The position numbers were made by a program, and so were the translations under genes. From contig USOJ01000099.1 of NCBI GenBank assembly GCA_900556195.1, forward strand, positions 1 through 5,420: a stretch of DNA of 5,420 nucleotides, written 5' to 3'. The notes beneath the pieces were generated by a model. That model had not been told where the DNA came from, searched no databases, and was given only the letters and a program-made list of their open reading frames with translations. This document shows positions 1-5,420 of this stretch, piece by piece. Within the stretch, counting starts at the first letter, position 1; every line of letters starts with the position of its first letter. This DNA is from an uncultured Eubacteriales bacterium (GTDB lineage Bacteria; Bacillota; Clostridia; Christensenellales; Borkfalkiaceae).

Positions 1-24
1 ACCTGCGGACTCGATTTTAACGCG

Positions 25-366
25 TTACGCGGGTTGCCAACCCATTTTTTGTCCCGAAAGAATATGTATATGCAGGTGCGGAACGGTCTGCCCGGCGTCG
101 TCGCCCTGATTTATAACGAGCCTGTAACCGTTTTTAAGTTCCAACTCTTTTTCGAGAGTCGGAATTTTTTTAAGTATTCTTTTAAGGCGTTCGGCGTCGT
201 TTTCGCTCATTTCAGACAACAACTTGAAATGCGTTTTTGGTATAGCCAGAAAATGATTTTTAGCCTGAGGATTTATATCTCTTATAACGATAAAATCTTC
301 GTCTTCGTAAACCTTGTTTACGGGAATTTCGCCTTTGGCGAATTTACAAAACAAACAATCGTCCAT
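25..366 (-). CDS. hinT: HIT (histidine triad) family nucleotide hydrolase, Hint-like
   Basis: Complete 113-residue protein of the usual Hint size. HIT enzymes are small cytosolic dimers that hydrolyse the phosphorus-nitrogen or phosphoanhydride bond of nucleoside monophosphate derivatives such as aminoacyl-adenylates and AMP-lysine. The signature triad is visible near the C-terminus as HLHIHIL (H97, H99, H101), preceded by the NQGDDAGQTV stretch (86-95) typical of Hint proteins. The family C-terminal tail is present as GWQPA. An N-terminal CLFC pair (C4, C7) resembles the zinc-binding cysteines of many bacterial HIT proteins, and NHFLAIPK (37-44) is the conserved second strand. The ATG has an excellent AAGGAG six bases upstream. 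It is the last gene seen, 44 bp after recO, with its own strong ribosome site. In Bacillus the HIT-rpsU-yqeY group lies near but not directly after recO, so this adjacency is a local arrangement. The natural substrate cannot be told from sequence. The 24 bases after the TAA, up to the window edge, show nothing recognisable. Confidence 0.
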   Translation of the reverse strand: MDDCLFCKFAKGEIPVNKVYEDEDFIVIRDINPQAKNHFLAIPKTHFKLLSEMSENDAERLKRILKKIPTLEKELELKNGYRLVINQGDDAGQTVPHLHIHILSGQKMGWQPA

Positions 367-410
367 ATTTTACTCCTTTTGTCGGCAACCAACGGCCGTT
401 TATTTCCGGA

Positions 411-1136
411 TTATCCTAACGATATGAGTTGCGGCAGGCATTTTAAGGTTACGCCCGCAACCGACGACACGTAATACGCAAAAAATTTGAGACAATTTTT
501 TATCGTTTCCGAAGCGGCGGTATCTCTTACGTCTTCGCCGCAAGCAAGTTTTTTAAGACAGTCGTAAGTGGCGTAAGAAAATTCTTTATCGCCGTTGCGG
601 ACACATTTTTCGCACACCACGCCGCCTGCGGAAACCGAAAAATAAGCGCGGCTTTTAATCTCTTTTCCGCACCGCGGACACACCGAAAAGTCGAGAGCGT
701 ACCCGCTTATTCTTACCGATTTTATCAAAAACTCGACGAGCAGACTTTCCGCCTCGCAGCCCTCTTCGCTCAACTTTTTCAAATATTTTACGAGCAGAGC
801 GAACTGTTCTTCCGAAACGGTTTCTTCGGGGAAAAACGCGTTGGTAAATTCAAGCGCGCAAAGCCCCGCGTAATACTTTTTCACGTCTGTCCGAAGCGGA
901 TAAAAAGTATCGAAAACGTTGACCTCGGTCGCGGTAAATCTGCCGTTTTTTTCGGCTAAAACGGCTTCGGCGAAACAGAAGGGTTCGGATAACGCCTTCA
1001 TTCTCGCGGTGGCTTTTCTCACGCCGCGCGCGTTCACCGTGATTTTACCCCTTTCGAGAGTAAACACGTTCAAAATTCTGTCGCTTTCTTTATAATTCAC
1101 CGCCGAAAGCGTTACTCCGTTTACCTTTACTTCCAT
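411..1136 (-). CDS. recO: DNA repair protein RecO
   Basis: Complete 241-residue RecO, close to the family's usual length of about 250. RecO acts in the RecFOR pathway: it binds single-stranded DNA and SSB, helps RecR load RecA at gaps, and can anneal complementary strands. Residues 1-80 fit the N-terminal OB fold, with the family's pattern of Y-x-E-S-D-R-I-L (15-22) followed by FTLERGKI (25-32) and the ARGVRK segment (36-41). A helical middle region follows. A four-cysteine zinc site is seen as CPRC (153-156) and CEKC (175-178), the form found in many Gram-positive RecO proteins. The start chosen aligns with the family N-terminus. Its ribosome site is weak (GAAAGAC), and yqzL ends one base upstream, so translation is probably coupled to yqzL. 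The gene ends in TAA. Confidence 0.
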   Translation of the reverse strand: MEVKVNGVTLSAVNYKESDRILNVFTLERGKITVNARGVRKATARMKALSEPFCFAEAVLAEKNGRFTATEVNVFDTFYPLRTDVKKYYAGLCALEFTNAFFPEETVSEEQFALLVKYLKKLSEEGCEAESLLVEFLIKSVRISGYALDFSVCPRCGKEIKSRAYFSVSAGGVVCEKCVRNGDKEFSYATYDCLKKLACGEDVRDTAASETIKNCLKFFAYYVSSVAGVTLKCLPQLISLG

Positions 1137-1137
1137 T

Positions 1138-1248
1138 TCAGTCTTTCGTTATTTCGTCTTCGCCTTTCAGTTTTCTGTAAAGCATATAGTAACCCGGTTT
1201 ACCCGTTTTTTCAAAGAGTTCCCACGCGATTTTTTCAGGAGTTTTCAT
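1138..1248 (-). CDS. yqzL: YqzL family small protein
   Basis: A 36-residue ORF that is easily missed. It starts with ATG at 1248 and ends with TGA at 1138-1140, one base before recO. The core AWELFEKTGKPGYYMLYRKL (residues 8-27) matches the pattern I know for YqzL: a Trp, then LFEKTG, a short turn, and a Tyr-Leu-Tyr helix. The tail is short and charged (GEDEITKD). YqzL is a conserved small protein of Bacillota found between era and recO; its function is unknown to me, and no membrane segment or catalytic motif is visible. The position between era and recO is exactly the expected one, which supports the call as strongly as the sequence does. The ribosome site is poor: AGGGG lies only one base from the ATG. 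The ORF is in the same frame as era and has no stop between the era TGA and its own ATG, but no upstream ATG or GTG is available as another start. Confidence 0.
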   Translation of the reverse strand: MKTPEKIAWELFEKTGKPGYYMLYRKLKGEDEITKD

Positions 1249-1284
1249 ACCCCTATCTTGCGCCCGATTCGCGTTTTTATACGG

Positions 1285-2169
1285 TCAGTCTTTTTTGCCG
1301 TAACCGTATTGGTCGAGCAGGTCCGCGCGGTCGCGCCAGTTTTCTTTTACCTTCACGTAGGTTTTAAGGTAGACTTTCGCGCCGAGAAAATTTTCCATAG
1401 ATTCTCTCGCGAAAGACGAGACTTCTTTCAGGGCTTGTCCGCCTTTGCCTATGATAATCGCCTTATGGTTGGGTTTTTCGCAGACTATGTCGAGATCTAT
1501 ATCGTATATTCCGTCGTCGCGGCGTGAAAATTCGTTTACGACTACCGCAACTCCGTGCGGAATTTCTTTATCGTATTTGAGCAGGATTTTTTCGCGCATG
1601 AGTTCGCCGACCATAAACTTTTCGCTTTTATCCGAAACGGCGTCGGGGTTAAAAACGTACTCGCCGTCCGGCATATATTTAAGCAAAACAGTAATCAGTT
1701 CTTTTACGTTTTTGCCCTTTCTCGCAGATACGGGAACGATCTCGCTCGCGCCCGTTTCGGACAGCGCGATTAAATTTTCGGGCATCCTGTTTTTATCGGT
1801 TATATCCGTTTTTGAAACCGCGATTATAGTCGGCACGCCGAGCGAGCAATATTTTTTAGCCGTCGCCACGTCTTCTTCGCTGACGCCGGCGTGTCCGTCG
1901 ACGACGAACAATATGACGTCGCAGTCTTTCGCGGTAGAAACGGCTTCTCGCTGCATGCGGGAATTAAGCGCGTTTTTCGCCTTATAAAGCCCCGGCGTAT
2001 CTTCGAAAACTATCTGATAATCGTCGGTGGTCAAAACGCCGTAGATACGATCTCTCGTAGTCTGCGGTTTGGGTGAAGTTATGGATATTTTTTCGCCGAC
2101 GAGTACGTTCACGAGCGTGGATTTACCCGCGTTCGATCTGCCTACCACGGCAACCGTTCCGCTTTTCAT
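1285..2169 (-). CDS. era: GTPase Era, 30S ribosome maturation
   Basis: Complete 294-residue Era, the usual length of about 300. Era is a GTPase that binds the 3' end of 16S rRNA during 30S assembly. G-domain motifs are in order: G1 GRSNAGKS (10-17), the switch I segment KPQTTR (34-39), G3 DTPG (57-60), G4 SKTD (119-122) and G5 VSA (147-149). The C-terminal KH domain carries the IIIGKGG loop (238-244), followed by the family's KVYLKTYVKVKENWR segment (265-279). The ATG at 2169 is chosen because MKSGTVAVVGRSNAGKS gives the normal short N-terminus. The reading frame is open further upstream to an ATG at 2265, but that adds 32 Arg-rich residues lying inside ybeY. The start overlaps the ybeY stop as ATGA, with GAAAGGAAC just upstream, so expression is coupled to ybeY. 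Oddities are Ser instead of Asn at the first position of G4, and SNA rather than the usual PNV in G1. Confidence 0.
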   Translation of the reverse strand: MKSGTVAVVGRSNAGKSTLVNVLVGEKISITSPKPQTTRDRIYGVLTTDDYQIVFEDTPGLYKAKNALNSRMQREAVSTAKDCDVILFVVDGHAGVSEEDVATAKKYCSLGVPTIIAVSKTDITDKNRMPENLIALSETGASEIVPVSARKGKNVKELITVLLKYMPDGEYVFNPDAVSDKSEKFMVGELMREKILLKYDKEIPHGVAVVVNEFSRRDDGIYDIDLDIVCEKPNHKAIIIGKGGQALKEVSSFARESMENFLGAKVYLKTYVKVKENWRDRADLLDQYGYGKKD

Positions 2170-2654
2170 AAGTTCCTTTCTATCCCCGCCGCCGACATGA
2201 TTTTTTCGGCAAGCGCGGTCATTTCTTCTTCGTCGTTTTTCTCGATATGGTCGTAACCGAAACAATGCAATATTCCGTGCGCGACGAGATAGCAGACTTC
2301 GCGATTTACCGAATGACCGAAGTCCGCGGCTTGTTCTTTCGCCCGCTTTTCGCAGACGCAGATACTGCCGACGAGCAGTCTGCCGTCTTCTTCGTCGACG
2401 TTGCCCGCGTAGTCGTTTATATCGAGCGTTTTATATCTTATTCCGTCGTAGTAAGGGAAAGACAACACGTCGGTAACGGAGTCTTTACCCCGTTTATCCC
2501 TGTTAAGCGTTCGTATTTCGTCTTCGCCGACGAAAGCGATTTCTATCGCGAGCGGAGCGGTTTGTTCAAGTATTTTATCCGCCGCATCGGCTACCGCCTG
2601 CAAGGGGTAATTCTTCCCTTCTTCGTCTTCGCAATAAACCAAAAGATTATTCAT
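2166..2654 (-). CDS. ybeY: Endoribonuclease YbeY (rRNA maturation factor)
   Basis: Complete 162-residue YbeY, normal family size. YbeY is a zinc-dependent single-strand endoribonuclease involved in 16S rRNA 3' end processing and 70S quality control. The metal-binding signature HGILHCFGYDH is present, with H126, H130 and H136 as ligands. The upstream conserved block LNRDKRGKDSVTDVLSFP (50-67) contains the catalytically important Arg (R55, equivalent to Arg59 of the E. coli enzyme). The strand usually written LGD(I/L) reads VGSI (95-98), so the normal Asp is Ser. The start has GGAGA six bases upstream and lies 31 bp after the HD-phosphodiesterase gene. The stop codon overlaps the era start. dgkA and cdd, which separate ybeY from era in Bacillus subtilis, are absent. 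Together with phoH and era the gene forms a ribosome-maturation group. Confidence 0.
   Translation of the reverse strand: MNNLLVYCEDEEGKNYPLQAVADAADKILEQTAPLAIEIAFVGEDEIRTLNRDKRGKDSVTDVLSFPYYDGIRYKTLDINDYAGNVDEEDGRLLVGSICVCEKRAKEQAADFGHSVNREVCYLVAHGILHCFGYDHIEKNDEEEMTALAEKIMSAAGIERNL
2170..2180 (-). promoter_or_regulatory. Ribosome binding site of era inside ybeY
   Basis: Read on the minus strand, GAAAGGAACTT sits directly before the ATG at 2169. It is the only purine-rich ribosome site near the era start and lies within the last codons of ybeY. It supports the short Era start over the upstream ATG at 2265 and fits translational coupling through the ATGA overlap. Confidence 0.
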
Positions 2655-2685
2655 CGTCTTTCTCCGTTTTGCAACCGAAACGCAA

Positions 2686-4155
2686 TCAGTTGCGGTTACC
2701 TATTTTAAGTTTGGGGTATTCTACCCTTCCGTGGTAAATGCCCGCCAGAGCGCGGGTTATCGTATGGCGGATAACGTCTATGTCTTTCATCGTAAGATCG
2801 CATTCGTCGAACTGACCGAACGACATTCTCTCTTCGATTATATCTCTTACCGCCTGTTCAACCTTGTCCGCCGTGCGGTCTTTTAGCGTTCTGACCTTCG
2901 CTTCGCAGCCGTCCGCAATCATTATGATAGCCGCAATTTTGGTCTGAGGCTTGGGTCCCGCATAGGAGAATTTCGCGATATCGAGTTCGCCGTCGGTGTA
3001 CTTAGTCGCCTTTACGTAAAAATACCTTATCGGCAGAGTGCCGTGGTGTTGAAGCGCGACGTCGGCGAGTATTTTAGGCAAGTGATATTTTAATATAATG
3101 TCGTAGCCGTCTTTGGCGTGCGAGCGTATGATTTCGGTCGAAAGTTCGGGCGTGAGTTCGTCGTGAAGGTTTCTGCCCGTCTGATTTTCGGTGAAAAATT
3201 CGGGGTTTTTGAGTTTACCGACGTCGTGATAGTAGGCGCACGCTCTTGCGAGAAGGGGGTTTTCGCCTATCGCCGTGGCGCAACTTTCAGCCAGAGTCGA
3301 AAGCGCGACCGAGTGATTGAACGTTCCGGGAGCCGTATCGATAAGAGCCTTGATAAGCGGCGCTTTATGGTCCGTAAGTTCCGACAGACGGTAGTTAGTA
3401 AGCGCGGAAAAGACTTCTTCGAAAAGCGGCAGCCAGAGAGTCATGAGTATAACCGACAGAAACCCCGAAGCGAAACCGTCGATAAGATAGTCCGCCCACT
3501 TTACCGCGACGGTATCTACGTTGAGAAGCAGACAGGAACAGACTACGGGGATTGCAATCGGCAAGCCGAGAAGCAAAACCTTGAATCTCGCGCCTTGTCC
3601 GTCGACGAGATAAATCGCCATATTACTCGTGATAAATCCGATGACGAGCGTCGCGTATAACGATCTGTCTTCGTTTAAGTCGATAGACACGAATGCGTCG
3701 GACATAAACACGAGCAGGCATATTATACAATTCATAAACATCGCTTTACGCCTGTCCGATACCATAAGCACGAGCAGCGCGCACAGCGCGAACGGACGGG
3801 CGTAAACGCTGCGCCATTTGCCTACGGCGAAACTCATTAACATGGATACTTCGAGTATCACGAACAACATGTTTACGTTTTTGCCGTAGTACAGAAAATC
3901 TCTGTCTTCGAACCAGAAGTACAGAAACACGCCGCACGATAAAAGGCATACCGATATGACGAGATAGAAAACCGTTCCTAAAACGCCGTTACCGAGTAAA
4001 TGCTGCCACATCAGCGACATATCGAAGTTTGCGCTTAAAGCAAGCGCGAACAGGAATAAGAACATGATTATCGCCGTGTGTATCGCAAAATACGATATCA
4101 CCCGCGCAAAATCCGACTTTTCCCATCTGATAAGTTTTTCGTTAGTGCTTTTCAT
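2686..4155 (-). CDS. pgpH: Membrane HD-domain phosphodiesterase, PgpH/YqfF family, lacking the ectodomain
   Basis: Predicted 489-residue membrane protein. PgpH-type enzymes hydrolyse cyclic di-AMP to pApA in the cytosol. By hydrophobicity I place eight membrane segments near residues 19-42, 57-81, 95-112, 117-132, 139-157, 166-184, 192-212 and 226-248, which puts both termini inside. The linker PLFEEVFSALTNYRLSEL (243-260) and the APGTFNHS block (275-282) are typical of 7TMR-HD proteins. The HD domain is intact: H281, H310-D311 in YYHDVGK, H331-D332, H346, H370-H371 in LQHHGT, and D415 in IADG. Family members are commonly about 700 residues, with an extracellular 7TMR-HDED domain of over 200 residues between the first and second membrane segments. 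Here that loop is only about 15 residues. Because the intact phoH overlaps the start by 14 bp, this is an internal absence, not a frameshift or wrong start. An AAGGAAG ribosome site lies within phoH. Cyclic di-AMP as substrate is inferred from the family. Confidence 0.
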   Translation of the reverse strand: MKSTNEKLIRWEKSDFARVISYFAIHTAIIMFLFLFALALSANFDMSLMWQHLLGNGVLGTVFYLVISVCLLSCGVFLYFWFEDRDFLYYGKNVNMLFVILEVSMLMSFAVGKWRSVYARPFALCALLVLMVSDRRKAMFMNCIICLLVFMSDAFVSIDLNEDRSLYATLVIGFITSNMAIYLVDGQGARFKVLLLGLPIAIPVVCSCLLLNVDTVAVKWADYLIDGFASGFLSVILMTLWLPLFEEVFSALTNYRLSELTDHKAPLIKALIDTAPGTFNHSVALSTLAESCATAIGENPLLARACAYYHDVGKLKNPEFFTENQTGRNLHDELTPELSTEIIRSHAKDGYDIILKYHLPKILADVALQHHGTLPIRYFYVKATKYTDGELDIAKFSYAGPKPQTKIAAIIMIADGCEAKVRTLKDRTADKVEQAVRDIIEERMSFGQFDECDLTMKDIDVIRHTITRALAGIYHGRVEYPKLKIGNRN

Positions 4156-5131
4156 TGCTTCCTTGTTTTGCCGATTCCTTTTCGGCGCGCTCGTAAGCGC
4201 GGATTATTTCCATAACGAGCGAGTGTCTTACTACGTCCGACGCGGTAAGGTTGATTATGCCTATTCCGTTTACGTTTTTAAGTATCGTCGTGGCGTGTTT
4301 AAGTCCGCTCTTTTTGCCTTCGGGCAGGTCTATCTGCGTAAGATCGCCCGTTATTACCATTTTACTTCCGTCGCCCATACGGGTCAGGAACATTTTCATC
4401 TGCTCTTTCGTCGTGTTCTGCGCTTCGTCTAAAATTATAAACGCGTCGGAAAGCGTTCTGCCGCGCATGTACGCGAGCGGAGCGATTTCTATAACCCCTC
4501 TTTCGATAAGTTTCAGATATCCGTCCATGCCGAGCATTTCCTGCAAGGCGTCGTACAGCGGACGAAGATAAGGGTCTACTTTATTCTGCAAATCGCCCGG
4601 TAAAAATCCGAGTTTTTCACCCGCTTCGACCGCGGGGCGGGTCAGTATGATTTTTTCGACCTCTTTGTTTTTGAACGCCGAAACCGCAAGCGCGACCGCA
4701 AGATAAGTCTTACCCGTTCCCGCAGGACCGACGCCGAAAACCACCGTGTTTTTCTTTATCGCGTCTACGTATTTTTTCTGCCCGACGGTCTTGCATTTAA
4801 TCTGTTTGCCGCGCGAAGTAATCGCCACAACGCCCGACATTACTTTTTCTATGCCTTCGGCGTTGCCTTCTTTCGCGAGTTCCACGCAATAGATTATGCG
4901 CGTTTTGTCGATAGGTTCGCCCGCCTTGACTATATCGCCGAGTTTGGTAACGACCGTTTCGGCAAGTCTTACGTTCTCTTCCGATCCGACGAGTTTTATC
5001 TTCGTACCTTCGACGTAGGTCGTAACTCCCGTCTCGCGGGCGATTACGTTAAGATTTTCGTCCAGTACGCCGAGAAGCGCAGACAAATCTTTAAGATTGC
5101 CCATATTGACCGTAACAGATATATCCGCCAT
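4142..5131 (-). CDS. phoH: PhoH family NTPase
   Basis: Complete 329-residue PhoH, usual family length of about 320. PhoH-like proteins are cytosolic P-loop NTPases related to superfamily 1 helicases; the E. coli relative YbeZ works with YbeY, and a role in RNA metabolism or ribosome maturation is the usual view. An N-terminal region (about 1-70) is followed by the NTPase core. Walker A is GPAGTGKT (135-142), with TYLAVALAV after it. The family block LTRPAVEAGEKLGFLPGDL lies at 163-181. Walker B is FIILDEAQN (231-239), and motif III is TGDLTQIDLP (261-270), followed by a sensor-like Ser-Gly-Leu (275-277). VVRHSLVMEII (300-310) is the usual C-terminal arginine/helix segment. The ATG has GGAG seven bases upstream and lies 13 bp after the yqfD-like stop. 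The 3' end overlaps the pgpH-like start by 14 bp. Nothing is missing from the core motifs. Confidence 0.
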   Translation of the reverse strand: MADISVTVNMGNLKDLSALLGVLDENLNVIARETGVTTYVEGTKIKLVGSEENVRLAETVVTKLGDIVKAGEPIDKTRIIYCVELAKEGNAEGIEKVMSGVVAITSRGKQIKCKTVGQKKYVDAIKKNTVVFGVGPAGTGKTYLAVALAVSAFKNKEVEKIILTRPAVEAGEKLGFLPGDLQNKVDPYLRPLYDALQEMLGMDGYLKLIERGVIEIAPLAYMRGRTLSDAFIILDEAQNTTKEQMKMFLTRMGDGSKMVITGDLTQIDLPEGKKSGLKHATTILKNVNGIGIINLTASDVVRHSLVMEIIRAYERAEKESAKQGSNEKH

Positions 5132-5144
5132 ACTTATACTCCGT

Positions 5145-5420
5145 TTATTTAACCGTTACCGCGACCGTAAAAATCGCCCTGTAAATAATCTTCTCTCCCG
5201 ACTCGTCGAGTTCGACCGCAGTCGAAATAATTTCCGTTTCGCCGAGTTTCGCCTTGCCGAGCGCGACCGCTCTGTTTTCGTATTGCTTGCCTTTGCCCGC
5301 CGATTCGTATTCGTATACGAACTTCGTTTCGATAACCGCTTCGCCGAGAGCGTAAGTTTTTATCGTCTTGTCGTCGTGCACGTACTGCCCCGAAATTATA
5401 GGCTGGCCTTTTTTGACTTC
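5145..5420 (-). CDS. yqfD: YqfD-like sporulation protein, C-terminal part (5' end outside window)
   Basis: The reading frame is open to the window edge at 5420, so only the last 91 residues are seen; a complete YqfD is about 400. A GTG at 5381 could be taken as a start, but the frame continues upstream without a stop and reads VKKGQPIISGQ just before it, a lipoyl/barrel-sandwich-like turn found in YqfD. The remainder is beta-rich, ending in VELDESGEKIIYRAIFTVAVTVK-like alternating hydrophobic residues as in the YqfD tail. YqfD is a membrane-anchored protein made during sporulation in Bacillus subtilis and lies directly upstream of phoH there. The call therefore rests on position plus the weakly conserved tail. 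The N-terminal membrane part that would confirm it is not in the window. If correct, it hints at a sporulating organism or the descendant of one. It ends in TAA 13 bp before phoH. Confidence 0.
   Translation of the reverse strand, partial: EVKKGQPIISGQYVHDDKTIKTYALGEAVIETKFVYEYESAGKGKQYENRAVALGKAKLGETEIISTAVELDESGEKIIYRAIFTVAVTVK

Noticed and set aside
386..400. Palindrome AACGGCCGTT between recO and the HIT gene, as a terminator or operator
   Set aside because: It is a 10-base perfect palindrome with no loop and no T-run after it on the minus strand, and only a 4-bp alternative stem; too weak for a terminator and unsupported as an operator.
410..438. Possible promoter for the HIT gene (GATAAT at 410-415 on the minus strand)
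   Set aside because: The hexamer at the expected -35 spacing reads CCTGCC, nothing like TTGACA, so the -10 resemblance is probably chance.
34..474. Plus-strand open frame of 146 codons opposite the HIT gene and recO end
   Set aside because: It is Phe-rich antisense shadow coding with no recognisable family, and it lies over two well-supported minus-strand genes.
1445..1987. Plus-strand open frame of 180 codons opposite era
   Set aside because: It is Ser/Thr-rich shadow coding over the G and KH domains of Era, with no ribosome site or family match.
2170..2265. A longer Era start at the ATG at 2265
   Set aside because: It adds 32 Arg/Lys-rich residues encoded entirely in the ybeY coding region out of frame; the short start at 2169 has a ribosome site and gives the family N-terminus.
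3118..3660. Plus-strand open frame of 180 codons opposite the HD-phosphodiesterase gene
   Set aside because: It is highly Arg-rich and low in order, and mirrors the codon bias of a solid minus-strand gene; no domain is visible.
5379..5381. GTG at 5381 as the start of a free-standing 78-residue protein
   Set aside because: The frame stays open to the window edge and the residues before it (VKKGQPIISGQ) match the YqfD pattern, so this is the tail of a longer gene.

Overview
The window is a gapless stretch of housekeeping operon. All eight genes lie on the minus strand, so transcription runs from high to low coordinates. In transcription order they are: the 3' end of a yqfD-like sporulation gene (cut by the window edge), phoH, a membrane HD-domain phosphodiesterase of the PgpH/YqfF family, ybeY, era, a very small yqzL, recO, and a HIT-family nucleotide hydrolase. 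Intergenic gaps are 1 to 44 bp, and two gene pairs overlap (phoH/pgpH by 14 bp, ybeY/era by 4 bp). There is no convincing internal promoter or terminator, so the set is probably one transcription unit whose promoter lies beyond position 5420.

The order yqfD-phoH-yqfF-ybeY-(dgkA-cdd)-era-yqzL-recO is the classic Bacillota arrangement. YqzL and a YqfD-like protein point to Bacillota, most likely an anaerobic member of the Clostridia, possibly a spore-former. Codon choice is uniform across the genes, with many NCG codons (GCG, ACG, TCG, CCG) and moderate GC by eye. I see no mobile element, CRISPR array, RNA gene, prophage or transferred island.

Functionally, the centre of the operon is small-subunit ribosome maturation and RNA quality control: PhoH NTPase, YbeY endoribonuclease and Era GTPase with its KH domain. 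With it travel RecO (recombinational repair), a c-di-AMP phosphodiesterase candidate and a HIT hydrolase.

Departures from the textbook version are modest but real. The PgpH homologue has its eight membrane segments and an intact HD site but no extracellular 7TMR-HDED domain. dgkA and cdd are absent between ybeY and era. Era has SKTD in place of NKxD at G4. YbeY has Ser where its family usually has Asp in the LGD(I/L) strand. era and yqzL share one reading frame, separated by a single TGA and twelve sense codons. I do not see a previously undescribed system here.
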